DNA of 64,000 nt from Allodiplogaster sudhausi (GCA_945643635.1 CALZFC010000032.1:1466001-1530000), one strand, 5' to 3'; positions 51,422 through 60,775 are shown, counted from the first letter of the stretch. Notes: a model not told the origin generated them from the sequence alone. Translations and numbers: made by a program.

Positions 51422-52298
51422 GAGAGAGAGAAAGAGAGAGGAGGAAAATGAGAGCGAGAGCTAGAGAGAGAGAGAGAGAGAGGTGAAAGGCCCTAAATCA
51501 GAGTGCCAGTGCCTTTACGCCTTGCTGTTGCAAAAGACGCGCGAAGATGCGCCAAGCTAGAGCTTGAGAGCCAAATCTGATTTCGTCGCAGGAGACCTGA
51601 TGGGAAGAAGGCAGAGAGAGAGAGAGAGGAAGTGTGGCAATTGTGTCAGGACTCAAGAAGATGTCACTCCTCAGTAATGGTGAAGAGTGCAAAGAGAAAG
51701 AAGAAGCGATAGAGAAAATTTTCTCTCTCTCCTGCAAGGATCTAGCTAATCTTTCTACTTTCTCAATGTAGTATAGTCTCTGCTATTCTCTTATAATCGT
51801 TCATCATCATGGAAATAAGTTTTCGCTGTGCAGTCCTTCTTATATTCTTTCATCATAATGAAGAAATTTTTTTACGACGCTGGCAATTGAACGCAAATTC
51901 TACAGTATACTTTACAGGCGGACCCTGTTGATTCACTCCTAAGGACTACGGTAGGTTTTAAAGTTCAGCAATAGCCTTTTTAATTAATAGCAAATATGGT
52001 AACAAAATATCCCCTGCTTATAAATGCAATATTCCTTCACTGTAAAACCCTACATCAAACAGCAGAATAAGACAGAAATGCACACGAACATGAAGCCAAC
52101 CTCCGGAAGAAAGCCACGAAAACGGCGGGAACACATAAAATTGAAAATGGTCCCCACTTCAATACACCATGAAGGAAAGCTCATATAATGGCGGGATCTT
52201 GAAAAATAAAATAAATTCTGCCCTCAACCGGGAGGGTGGAGATCAAGAGAGCGAGGAGATAGAAATGGGAGGGAAGAGAGGTGCAGAGGTGGTCAGAA

Positions 52299-52336
<38 letters not shown>

Positions 52337-52875
52337 CGAGAGAGAGAGAGAGGGAGGGAGAGAGTGAGAGAGAGAAATAGAGGCAGAGAGTGAGACAGAC
52401 AGAGAGAGCGAGAGAGAGAGAGAGAGCGAGAGAGAGAGAGAGAGCGAGAGAGAGAGAGAGAGAGAGAGAAAGAGCAATCCTCCTTCATTCCCTAGTGCTT
52501 TTCGGCAGAGGCATGTAAAAAGTTATGGCCGAGTCCAGAATGGATGACGAAGAGACCGTGGAAGCACACATTTGGAATGACTCTCTCTCTCTCTCTCTCT
52601 CTCCTCTTTTTGCTGTCATTTTGAGAGTGGGGGGAGGGGGGTGGACATTTTGGTACCCGGGGAGGAGTGGGGGGATGAGAGGAGGCGAGATTGCCTCGGA
52701 AGCAAGAAGATATAGCGTTAGACGGACTTTGGGGGAAGGGAATGAAAGGAAGATATGGTTCTTTAAAGTTGGAGGAGTGGTCAAGAGAAGGCAGAAAGAT
52801 GTAGACATGGAACACTAGCATTCATTGTATGTGCTCCGCTCATCACAATTCCCTCCACAGAGTGTTAGTCGGAGG

Positions 52876-52914
<39 letters not shown>

Positions 52915-53212
52915 CGAGAGAGCCAAATGTTGAGAGAGAGAACCACAACAAATTAAACAACATACCTAGGCTCGAGTACTAAACACAACTTCATCACTTT
53001 CCCAAGCTTATTCAAAAGAGAAAAATCTTTGCTTCTCCCTAATCAAGCGGACATTTTCTTGAAAGTCGGAGAAGGGATTAATTCACGGGGCAGAGACGAG
53101 ATAGTGTGCATGAAGGAGAGTCTCAGAGAAGTTACAAAACATTTGGATGGCAAATCTCTTAGCGGGGAGTGGAGGGGGAGGGGGTTAAGTGTGAGAGAGC
53201 GAGAGAGAACAA

Positions 53213-53245
<33 letters not shown>

Positions 53246-53490
53246 AAGAAAGAGAGAGAGAGAGAAAGAAAGAGAGAGAGAGAGAGAGAAAGAAAGAGAG
53301 AGAGAGAGAGACAGAGAGAGAGAGAGACAGAGAGACTGCTTATCAAGATGAGGAATGGTTGAACACGACAAGTATAAGCCTTGGAGAAGCTTCTCTCTTC
53401 ACTCATTTCACTTTCTGACAACATTCTCAGCTCGCTTATAAAAAGTCGAAGAATCCGTGTTTTCGGTCTAAGAGAGAGAGAGAGACCGAA

Positions 53491-53531
<41 letters not shown>

Positions 53532-56276
53532 CAGAGATAGAGAGAAGACGTCATAGATATCTACCAATCAATTTTGCTTGCGGTACACTCCTAGCCATCA
53601 TGACAAGTCTTCGAAAGAGAGCCTCTCAAGCGCGCTTCTTGAAAAGGAGCCATCATTAAATAAAGAACAGAATAACCCATAACGAAATAGAAATTCTAAA
53701 AAAAAACTTTTCCTAGTCTCATAAAAACCGCGCACGATTAATAACAAGATTTTAAACCGCATAAAATTATAATTATAATGGAAGAGTCGTACTTCGATTA
53801 TCGCGAACTCCGAAAACGAAAGGAATTATACAACGTTACCGCATGTCAAAACCACGTGTATAGCAAGAATGATGTCTCTGCTTTCTTTCACAAGCTGGAA
53901 GAAAGAAATTATTTACAAATTTTGCGCACACAAAAAACCCGCAAATTTCATCCTGAGCACTTTAACATGGCAAGATATAATTTTCTGTAGTCTTTTGAGA
54001 TTAATTACCTTTTTTCGATTTTTCGCCAATGGGCGGGAAAATTTAATTTTCAAATTTTAAATAAATGGAGAGAGAGAGAAAACATAAACGCACGTTCGAT
54101 CACTGCCGACAAAGTCGAACCAGCCCGTGTCGCTCTGTGACTCGTCGAATGGACCGTAGCGAACCTTCAATTTATTCATTTCACTTTTTTTTATTTACAA
54201 AAACCTTTTTACCATTTCTCTTCCATATTTAATAATTTTCATTTCACCAGTAATGCGAATATATAACAGTAAAATTTCAAATTTAGAAGCAGCATTTTTC
54301 CTCAAAAAATTAATATTCAACAAGCGCAAATTCTACCGTAATTTATTAAAGAAAAGTAGCAAATCAAGGTACTGTAGAACCCGCCCACACTGGAAAGCCT
54401 TAAATTATTCTATAAATTACTGTTCATAATATTATTATTGTTTATAATAATAACAATACTATGAAGTTAAATTGATAAGTAATTACTGTGCTTGATAGTA
54501 CAATAACGTACTTGCTAGTACCATAACTCTATTTGATAAACAATATTACCGTATTTCATAGTACAATAACCGAACTTTATAGTTCTATATCTGTACTACA
54601 TAGTATAAAAACTGAACTTGTTAATAACTATAATAACCTGCTTGCTGAGCGCCATGAACTTGGTGCGCTCCTCGTAGCTCACGACCAGGCTGCCCTCCTT
54701 CTCGTGATCTGCAGCAGAACACAAGAATTCATGATGATAGAATTATGATTACAAATAGATAGATTATCAAGCTCTCAAGCAAGCTGCCTTAATATTTAAG
54801 AATTATAGATTAAAATCGTTGTCATTCTTCTTTAAAATAATTTTTTAAAATATATATATTTAACGTGAGCAAGCGAAATAAAAAGCATCTAGCACAATGA
54901 CTATATGCCTTACCGTAGTTCACGTATCAAAGCTCTAAGAAACCCCGCTCTCTATACGTCACATGCCAGGAGGTTCAGTGCTTTCCTCCCCTTCTCCTCT
55001 TTTTATTAGCCTGCACTGATAGGATGACGTGGTATTACATTTCGTTGAGCATGTTGCCGCATCGCAAATTGATGTATGAATAAATAAAAAAATTAAGTAA
55101 ATAAACAAAACCCCCCTCTCATTACGGTATCAATACATCGTAGGCCGAAAATCCAATTTGTAAAAAAAAAGCACAACTTACAATTTTTCCGAGGTTTTGC
55201 TGGAGAACAAAACTATATGGAATGCATGATAATAATGTTATTCGATTACGAGTAGCCATGACCAGGTCTATTCAATAAATAAAAGTTACAAAAAATATTT
55301 CCAAGGGGATCTTGACGGATCATATCAAAATACCTTTTAATCACAGAAAATTTTGAAAGAAATATTGAATTCCGATCTTTCCTCACTTCATAGACTGCCC
55401 TGCCATGCTTTGGTTCCCTTATTAGGTTCCTGGCACCGGGCTTGAGGTCCCATCACGAAAATTTCTCGATCTCGAGTAACTATATGATCAGTCTTCGACA
55501 AGCACGAACTACTTTCATTCCAGATATCTTTCTCGCCAAAAATTGCCCCGATCATGCATGTCAACTATAAGGATAGTTTAAATGATATGGTTTTGTTGTC
55601 CCCATTAACTATTCTAATAAACAAAGCCTCAACGATCCAGGACAAATATTTTTTTTCCGAGTTCCGTTACTTCTTGACAGAAAAAGGTAAACAATCACAG
55701 AATTGGGAATGACATCGATTAGGTTTCGCAATAAGGGGGAATAACACAGCTGCAACCTTGCTGAAAGGTTCGCTTTACAGTAGCCTCGTTTGCCGGGAAT
55801 AAAAGGCATTGTCTACGGTGCTTGTTGAAATAGGGTGGGTAAGAGGTCGTGCGGCAGAAAGAAAGAAAGCATTGTGGCAGGATCAAAGCAGAATTTGTGC
55901 CCCAAAATCTGGGAGGGTCCTGGCTCAAGGACGGCCCAAGATCAGGATGGGTTTCGAAAACCGACAGTACCACTTCAACTCTGCTATACAGTAGTCTAAT
56001 CTGTCAAAATAAAACAAAATTTATTTCTATTTAATTTTTTTTATTTTACTCTTCCTCTTTACGCCAACCTCGGTAGTACTTGACAGCCATTCGGTAGAGA
56101 TTCTCGAGCGGGACGCCGAATTCTTTTTCGATGAGCGCATCCTCGGAGAGCGCAACGTGGCCAGCAGGGTCGTCGGGGGGAATCTCGGCGGCGGCGGCAG
56201 CAGCCGGGAAGTTGGACGCGGGCACCGAAAGAACGGACACGGGCGCCGACGGTGAAAAGAGTGGCGTCTCCGTCAT
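22261..56276 (-). CDS. ACBD3: ACBD3/GCP60-like Golgi protein (acyl-CoA-binding plus GOLD domain)
   Basis: Fourteen exons, minus strand: 56276-56069, 54708-54638, 54164-54094, 43067-42942, 42540-42406, 40864-40777, 27117-27061, 26848-26699, 26370-26307, 24206-24085, 23629-23516, 23235-23068, 22695-22603 and 22326-22261. The phases close to 510 aa (human ACBD3 is about 528). Residues ~53-150 form the acyl-CoA-binding domain ([48 protein letters not shown]). Residues ~160-252 are Gln-rich and helical ([18 protein letters not shown]). Two acidic segments lie at 303-323 and 403-458. The GOLD domain is ~330-510 ([56 protein letters not shown]). The family is a cytosolic Golgi adaptor that binds giantin and PI4-kinase beta. 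Introns 6 (13.7 kb) and 3 (11 kb) are huge; intron 6 holds the F-box gene. Confidence 0.93.
24250..26280. other. Intron 9 of the ACBD3-like gene; long GA array
   Basis: Apart from an interrupted (GA)n block at 25140-25430 the intron is AT-rich. The long open frames across the block on both strands are repeat artefacts. No nested exon supported. Confidence 0.6.
27445..28069 (+). other. Possible small nested gene or exon relics (three phase-0 exons)
   Basis: Three short open segments have usable splice sites and agree in phase. 27445-27522 starts ATG and reads [18 protein letters not shown], followed by gtggtc. 27706-27750 follows ctttctcag and reads [15 protein letters not shown], followed by gtagac. 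28043-28069 follows acattacaag and reads LALEKSICL, followed by gtcgtt. Further exon-like patches lie at 28302-28377 ([18 protein letters not shown]) and 28725-28900 ([20 protein letters not shown] before a stop). It lies inside ACBD3 intron 6, upstream of and co-oriented with the F-box gene. The family is unrecognised and the model could be chance. Confidence 0.25.
27555..29480. repeat. Series of (CT)n and (GA)n arrays
   Basis: CT at 27555-27670, GA at 27765-27855, CT at 28125-28240, 28430-28505 and 28590-28695, GA at 29080-29210, CT at 29345-29490. The long Ser/Leu frames here are artefacts. At 29605-29645 there is a short (attgatta)n repeat. Confidence 0.85.
29972..39337 (+). CDS. F-box and leucine-rich-repeat protein, nested in an ACBD3-like intron
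   Basis: Twelve exons: 29972-30079, 30841-30921, 31365-31489, 33246-33390, 33837-33937, 34241-34356, 35303-35427, 35604-35762, 36608-36733, 37132-37241, 37426-37639 and 39257-39337. All phases close to 496 aa. The N-terminus [20 protein letters not shown] is an F-box, expected to bind SKP1 in an SCF ubiquitin ligase. The rest is an LRR solenoid: [97 protein letters not shown]. This is FBXL architecture, substrate unknown. It lies antisense inside the 13.7 kb intron 6 of the ACBD3-like gene. The end of exon 11 ([13 protein letters not shown] to QPPQPQQ) is not LRR-like and is the weakest part. The last residues are [14 protein letters not shown]. Confidence 0.88.
30080..30265 (+). repeat. 21 bp minisatellite starting at the F-box gene's first donor
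   Basis: About eight to nine copies of a 21 bp unit (ttgagagagaaccttattag, plus one g) start exactly at the exon 1 boundary cag|gttggcagag. Each unit contains 'ttag|gttgag', which resembles the authentic donor. Because 21 is divisible by 3 the array stays open (RENLIRL repeats), but I treat it as intronic. Confidence 0.85.
31165..33245. repeat. (CT)n and (GA)n arrays in F-box introns 2 and 3
   Basis: CT 31165-31360 runs up to the exon 3 acceptor. Within intron 3: CT 31505-31655, GA 31975-32095, CT 32165-32245, GA 32565-32690, GA 32830-32955 and CT 33085-33245. The last runs up to the exon 4 acceptor. The patch at 32766-32835 is open ([17 protein letters not shown]) but has no donor and is rejected as an exon. 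Confidence 0.85.
33938..34075 (+). repeat. Degenerate ~65 bp tandem repeat at the start of F-box intron 5
   Basis: Three decayed units each contain 'gaacggttgact' or 'gaacggttaact', the first at the exon 5 donor (cg|gttggcgaacggttgact). A second tandem of gaagatactactatcg words sits at 34140-34235, just before the exon 6 acceptor. Confidence 0.6.
34465..34855. repeat. (GA)n and (CT)n pair in F-box intron 6
   Basis: GA at 34465-34640 and a pure CT run at 34795-34855, within the intron between exons 6 and 7. Confidence 0.85.
35765..36605. repeat. Donor-side (GA)n and acceptor-side (CT)n of F-box intron 8
   Basis: GA runs from the third base after the gtgaga donor (35765-35925). CT runs 36475-36605 directly into the acceptor ctccag. 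The two tracts are reverse complements. The middle (35930-36470) is unique AT-rich sequence with two related words (gtaaaccaccggg at 36018; gcaaaccaccggg at 36318). Confidence 0.9.
37255..37420. repeat. (CT)n filling F-box intron 10
   Basis: Nearly the whole 184 bp intron is CT-rich. It ends at the acceptor attccag before exon 11. Confidence 0.9.
37645..39256. repeat. (GA)n arrays and terminal (CT)n of F-box intron 11
   Basis: GA arrays at 37645-37905, 38285-38555 and 38705-38975 follow the gtcagg donor. CT at 39188-39250 precedes the tttcag acceptor. 37550-37640 can also be read as [16 protein letters not shown], a signal-peptide-like overlap in another frame that I reject as a separate gene. 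Confidence 0.85.
39338..40776. repeat. 3' flank of the F-box gene: CT arrays and a poly-G run
   Basis: CT arrays at 39425-39590 (a ~60 bp block present twice), 40005-40045 and 40360-40505. A run of 19 G lies at 39788-39806. AATAAA-like words at 40155 and 40720-40740 could serve polyadenylation. This is still ACBD3 intron 6, which ends at 40776. Confidence 0.6.
41490..42345. repeat. Tandem duplication of ~427 bp in ACBD3 intron 5
   Basis: 41490-41915 and 41917-42345 align along their length: gcgagatcaagttcgttcaa versus gcgagatcaatttcgttcaa; acaacgaaaagcacctggtt in both; attaattactaataaatttg in both. Divergence is moderate. Non-coding. Confidence 0.8.
42740..42930. repeat. Degenerate TAAGGC/TTAAGGCC tandem array
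   Basis: About 25 imperfect 6-8 bp units (ttaaggttaaggctaaggcc) in ACBD3 intron 4, close to exon 4. The word resembles the nematode telomere unit TTAGGC with one extra A, but perfect TTAGGC is not repeated. Confidence 0.7.
43545..44290. repeat. (CT)n arrays in ACBD3 intron 3
   Basis: CT at 43545-43640, 43850-44010 and 44155-44282. Between them 44057-44120 is briefly open ([19 protein letters not shown]) after an AG, without further support. Confidence 0.8.
44509..44940 (-). mobile_element. TA-flanked MITE with CCGTATTTTCTC terminal inverted repeats, copy 2
   Basis: Same ends as the copy at 17375-17815 (ccgtattttctctattagtg and its inverse) with TA on each side. The C-rich repeats (cctccctctaatagaacccc) mirror the G-rich ones of copy 1, so it lies in the opposite orientation. 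The central part is a shared low-similarity core. Confidence 0.75.
44955..49700. repeat. Long run of (CT)n and (GA)n arrays in ACBD3 intron 3
   Basis: CT 44955-45145 and 45410-45545; GA 45725-46015 with a ~45-53 bp higher-order unit (gatatcaagaaggagagaaa repeated three times); GA 46110-46200 and 46680-46815; CT 47005-47110 (a ~46 bp block twice) and 47290-47425; GA 47545-47660; CT 47815-47885, 48680-48910 and 49355-49700. The unique sequence between (48060-48660, for instance) shows no supported exon. Confidence 0.8.
49707..49776 (+). other. Isolated exon-like patch
   Basis: Directly after a CT array the frame reads [20 protein letters not shown] then CPTE, followed by a gtgagg donor. No partner exon is found, so it may be a chance frame. 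Confidence 0.2.
49800..53550. repeat. (CT)n/(GA)n arrays, second half of ACBD3 intron 3
   Basis: CT 49800-49925; GA 50120-50255, 50485-50600, 51190-51485 (several blocks), 52290-52470, 52870-52925, 53195-53335 and 53470-53550. One patch deserves note: minus strand 51605-51510 follows a catcag acceptor and reads [20 protein letters not shown], then [12 protein letters not shown] and a stop. It is isolated. Confidence 0.8.
53778..53990 (+). CDS. Possible small single-exon gene, 70 aa
   Basis: A repeat-free frame from ATG to TAG begins [20 protein letters not shown] and contains [18 protein letters not shown]. It is charged, hydrophilic and predicted mostly helical by eye. It lies within ACBD3 intron 3 on the opposite strand, about 100 bp from exon 3. 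No promoter or family evidence; in AT-rich intron sequence a 70-codon frame can arise by chance. Confidence 0.25.
   Translation: MEESYFDYRELRKRKELYNVTACQNHVYSKNDVSAFFHKLEERNYLQILRTQKTRKFHPEHFNMARYNFL
54710..56068. other. Intron 1 of the ACBD3-like gene, nothing recognised
   Basis: No repeat array and no convincing exon. Small opposing frames around 55810-55975 are not supported by splice sites or composition. The neighbouring intron 2 (54165-54637) contains only decayed tagtacaataac words. Confidence 0.5.
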
Positions 56277-56403
56277 GATTCTTTTCTCTTCTTTCTGGAA
56301 AAGGAATTTGGAGACTTTTTTGAATAGAATTACGGGCATTTCAGCAAAAAAAAAAGTAAGAAAAATATATATATAAACGAGGAAAACTTCTAGCACGTAT
56401 GAT

Positions 56404-57042
56404 ATGGACATTGTGAAACTGCCGGACCATCATAAAAAGATGCTTAAAGAAAACCGGCGCGATGAAAGGCTCTTTAGCAAGAAAAAAGTAAAAAATATAA
56501 AGGATAGGATATTAAGAATTGACAAGGTAAGGAAATAGAAATATGGGAGAAAGGGAAAAAATCAGAGCAAGAAATTGTTAAACACATCAGAATAACGATT
56601 ATTAATAACCGGCAAACCCTGAATAACAATGTTAGTTAAGGCCTTTTTCAACCACTATATCACCAATAAAGCGAATGACATTAAGGCTTTCAAGTGCCGG
56701 CCAGCAATATCCCCGTTATTCAAAGTGAAACTCGCACGAAGAAAAAGAAGAAGAGAATGGGAAGGGGATAAAATGGGATGAAGAACTTCTTAAAAAGTAT
56801 TTTTTTAGAACGAAATAACCACGGATCTTTCTTACACATTCGTATCAGAACTACAAATGGACAGCCAGAGTTGATCGAAACGAGTAAAACTGTGTGATAA
56901 GTGCTCGGCGCGCTGCCTAGCAACCGAGATGAGCAGAAAGGTTAAAGAAAACAAGAACAACACGCCGCCAGCGAAAGAGAGCCACATCCACCCTCCCGTT
57001 GTCAAGCCACCCTTCCACGTAGGAAATCGTCAATATAACTAG
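56404..57042 (+). CDS. Possible novel small lysine-rich protein gene, divergent from ACBD3
   Basis: Proposed three exons, all phase 0. 56404-56526: ATG, MDIVKLPDHHKKMLKENRRD then ERLFSKKKVKNIKDRILRID, with a gtaagg donor. 56641-56724: after gttagttaag, AFFNHYITNKANDIKAFKCR then PAISPLFK, with a gtgaaa donor. 56929-57042: after accgag, MSRKVKENKNNTPPAKESHI then HPPVVKPPFHVGNRQYN and a stop. Together 106 aa, strongly basic, first half helical, tail Pro/Asn-rich. The start is 127 bp from the ACBD3 start on the other strand, so the two could share a bidirectional promoter. The family is not recognised. Exon 1 is the best supported; the exon 3 acceptor is weak, and exon 3 could instead be a separate short frame. 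Confidence 0.42.
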
Positions 57043-57617
57043 GCACGCTGAATTTAGCCTGCACGATGATGAAGTTCTTCCAACATTGAGTTATATTTAG
57101 AAGGCGTTTCGAAAATATACCATCGCTAAGAAATATAGCTAATTGTTATGTATGTAATCTTATTAAAATTTGATTAAAAAGTAATCGTTCATGGGTGTAG
57201 CGAGAAAGGTGAAAATGTTCGATATTCTCAGCTAAGCACGATAGATACTGTACAACACTAACTCTTCACCCTCATTGCACTGAAAGTAGGGGTGAATTTG
57301 CATAATTTTTCGTGCCCATTTTTAAACCGAATATTCAAGAGAATGTGCCAATTTCATTATCATAGATTTTCATCATTTTTTTTCAAATTAAGTTTAATTC
57401 TTACTAAAGACGTACTACTAGTTGCCAACTCATCACCAATGTTCTCTACATCTCAACAAAGCCTGTGTGACGGGAGCTTCAGGATCCGCTGAGGAGATGA
57501 TAATCAATTTTCTTACGTTTATATTGAGCGTTAAGCAATAATAAACTTTCTTTGGTCGCTAAATGCATTTTCTCTCTGTACTAAGAAATCGATATAAAAA
57601 CAGCATTTATTCTGCAT
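57043..57617. other. Intergenic, AT-rich, nothing recognised
   Basis: Lies between the small candidate gene and the 3' end of the membrane glycoprotein gene. On the minus strand AATAAA occurs at 57606-57611, just past that gene's stop. Confidence 0.5.
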
Positions 57618-59565
57618 TTATGAAGAGATTGCTATTGCGATCTTGTAGCACTGAAGTGCAATGACTGCCATAGCTGTTAGAACAGCGACTGCGAAGAAGG
57701 CCACGCCGACCCAGAAGAACGTGGAATTCTTTTCTTTAGTATGTTTCATAACCAATTTTTATTTCCACAAGTGGAAATACATTTTTTTTTTTGTGATAAT
57801 AGATGCTAATATAAAAAAAAATCCTATTCAAATATAATTTAAGCAATTGCGCTTACGGGAAGGGAGAAGATTGGCTTCAAGTACGGCAGCGCTTCATCTT
57901 GTGGAAAAGGTGACCTGAAAACAAATTGGTGGATTTTCATAGATAATGTATTCTCTTCATTAGACTCTCTTTCTAGTGTCTGTGAATTTACAAAGCGAAA
58001 TGCAGTTGAAAAGTCGCTAAGTTTGAATTTTACATAACGAATAAAACTGTCCGACATACAATATGGCGGTGGATGTCTTCATTAGCTCAGAGATGAAGGT
58101 AGTTGTGCTGGCCGAAGACGTGGTTGTGCTGGAATGTACCTTATTGTAGAGATAGCCTTTAGCGATCACGTCCTGTAGTTTATTGTTGTAATTATCCCTT
58201 TGGCTCGCACCTCTCATCAATCCTACATATTTTAATTTGTCATGCAGTATCGCAAGATTCGCGGAATTATAATGATTAGAATACGAGCCCTTCCATAATG
58301 TTATGACAAAGAAATCCTCTAAGACTTCCCAACATGGCAGCGTCGGCGGTGGAGGTAGTTGTACTGGCCGAACTAGTTGGTAAGCTGTAATGTATGTATG
58401 TTTTGGTTCACTGTGTATAAAACTTATTGAAATTGACTGAAAGCTAGAAAACTATTATTTTTAGGCACTAACGCTTTTGTGGAAATGGTCGTAATCGTGG
58501 TGTTTGTTGTACTGAAATTAAAATACATTCTGAAATTCTGAACATTCCCCTTTTCCTTCTTTGGTAACGGCGACAAAAATATTATTTCACTTTCAATCAT
58601 TAATTCGTGATTGTGTTCTTTAATTACTAAAAAGCTTACCGATTATTCAGTAGATATTTGCCTTTTAGAAGCTCAAGCACCTGTGAAAAACGAAAGGTTA
58701 TTTTTTAATATTTTTTTTTAACCTTTGGTTACAGGTGCTTTGCTCCTGTTTTTACTTTACTAGAGACGCAAAATGGTGCACTGAAATTATAATTTAATGC
58801 CACTGTAACCTGCGTAAAGTTAGCCAATGTCAAAATTCCAGGTGATGTGCTTTTCATCCGGCTTTCTCCAATGTAGGCAATGATGTTGGACGTGGCGTTG
58901 GGATGCTCTGTGATGTTGAGGTAGCAGTCGTTATCGGAACCTTCTCCGCAGATGACAATCATGTTGCGGAAACGACCGTCCTGCCACTCTAAATTCCGAC
59001 ATCCATAAATATATTCATAGTTATTTTGAGTCTTTTTTGACAATACAGCAGAAACAATATTTGCACAATTAATAGGAAATATATAATGTTCCACATTTTC
59101 CCGAAAGTATATTGATGTCCTTTACTAATATCTACATACACATGTATGCATTACATAGTGCAAAATATTATCAAACATATTCGAACCAATGGTGATTTCC
59201 AATCCAATGTTGCGTACGCAGCTTTGCGATGTCAAGCCAGCGCTGCGAATTTCATGGACGCAAAATTTGGATCCATACCGATACGAGCAGCTCTCTCCAT
59301 AAAGGCTTCCATTGTTCCAATTGTAGCATGTAGCATCCTAAAGGGCTAATCGGATTGAAGTTTGTAGTTGGAGTTCAAAATTTGCAGCCCTCACTCTTCT
59401 GTTAAAACCCTCTAATAATGTCCTCGGGAATAATTGAGGTTCAGAATATTTGAAGAAACTAACATGTTTCCCGCCGTTGGATAGGTTGCAGTTGCTCGCG
59501 GAAGCCAATTGAAGAAGCGCGAGGAGGCACAAGAATAGAGAGCATGCAGCACGAGAGGATGCCAT
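57618..59565 (-). CDS. Single-pass membrane glycoprotein, Cys-rich ectodomain and Thr/Ser stalk, unknown family
   Basis: Nine exons: 59565-59464, 59337-59187, 58988-58810, 58680-58640, 58511-58473, 58384-58326, 58222-58060, 57914-57857 and 57728-57618. The phases close to 300 aa. The start MASSRAACSLFLCLLALLQL ASAS is a signal peptide. The ectodomain has paired cysteines (CYNWNNGSLYGESCSY, KFCVHEIRSAGLTSQSCVRN, MIVICGEGSDNDCYLNITEH) and N-glycosylation sequons. Two Thr/Ser-rich stalk segments follow (TTNTTITTISTKA; STTTSSASTTT), each preceded by a related helical piece (VLELLKGKYLLNNR; KLQDVIAKGYLYNK), which suggests exon duplication. The transmembrane helix is FFWVGVAFFAVAVLTAMAVI, with a ~12-residue cytosolic tail. 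It could be a receptor or an adhesion or cuticle-surface protein. The exon 2 donor (g|gttcga) was chosen by phase and is less certain. Confidence 0.7.
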
Positions 59566-59574
59566 CAGAAGAGA

Positions 59575-59579
59575 GACGA

Positions 59580-59619
<40 letters not shown>

Positions 59620-59625
59620 GATCAG
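59575..59625. repeat. (GA)n microsatellite in the 5' region of the membrane glycoprotein gene
   Basis: It sits about 10-60 bp upstream of the start codon; on the sense strand it is a CT run, so it probably lies in the 5' UTR or ends a 5' intron. Confidence 0.85.
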
Positions 59626-59817
59626 AGAGGCAACCACTCGCCGGCCATGCAGCGGGGGTAAATGATGAGCTTCGGAGCAATCATTTGCATAGTGCGTTTG
59701 TTTTGGAGCAAAGATTTGTATTTTTATGCTCATTTCTTTCTCCTTTTTTTCGAAATCACCATCGGTGCTCAATAAAAATTTTTTTTTGCATACTCTCCAT
59801 CAGCTACACTTTGGCAT

Positions 59818-60030
59818 GAGATGATACTTACAAAGGAAAGCGAAAGTTATTGTTAGACAACAAAGAGTCGGTAAGTACTAAGATCGGTGAGATGATACTT
59901 ACAAAGAAAAACGAAAGTTATTGTTAGACAACAAAGAGTCGGTAAGTACTAAGTTCGGTGAGATGATACTTACAAAGGAAAACGAAAGTCATTGTTAGAC
60001 AACAAAGAGTCACTAATTACTAAGTTCGGT
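59818..60030. repeat. Three tandem copies of a 71 bp unit
   Basis: Units start at 59818, 59889 and 59960 (gagatgatacttacaaag). They lie 250-460 bp upstream of the membrane glycoprotein start. Each unit contains gtaagta on both strands (ggtaagtact, and tttgtaagtatc on the minus strand). Confidence 0.9.
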
Positions 60031-60775
60031 GACGTCATATTTGGCACGGTGCCAACTAGTGATTTTATTGTAGGGGTTTACATACATTTGCATACAAGTA
60101 ACAGTAAGCAGTATTACTCCATTAAATCTGATGAAGCTTCCGAACATTAGCATATTTTGACTATACTTTTTTCCACGGATACATTTATTTCATACACAAC
60201 GGACACTTTGGTTTTAATTGCGAGAAGAGGTTTCCTTTTGGAATCTTGCGAAGCAATGCAAATGCTTCGGTGGTGTTGAATTATTATGACTGCAGCGCTA
60301 CATGGCATTGAATAAAAAGTTCGCTGCCCGTTAGCTTCTCTCTCTCTCCCTCTCTCCCCTTCTTTTCATCTCTCCCCCTCTCATTCTCTTTCAATCTTTC
60401 TCACTCTTTCTTCCTCTCACCTTCCCTCTCCCTCTCAGTCTCTGTATTCCATCGCCAACTCCCCTCCAGTTATGTTTATCGTTATCTTTAGTCATCCAAG
60501 TAGTTCTTCATAATGCATGCTCACTTTCTTCAACCGACGTCATTCCTTTAAACAGCTGTTTTATGGCAATTCCTTTTTAATGTGAGCTTCTTATGCTTTA
60601 TAAAAAGCGTCTTTGACAAATTTGTGCGTGTACTTCATTGAGTTATTTTTGCATTCTTGTAAAAAATATAGTAGTTTACTCGTAGTTTTTTTTTAAAGGA
60701 TCGCGAAATCAAAAGCGAACTTTTGGCTTAGGCAAAAAGGCGCGAATTAAAACGTGAGTTTTTACCCTCCTTTAA
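60030..60775. other. Intergenic region with a CT block
   Basis: CT-rich at 60335-60445. 60715-60745 repeats a short dispersed word, ggcaaaaaggcgcgaatt, also found near 3160 and, reversed, near 18105. No gene seen. Confidence 0.5.
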
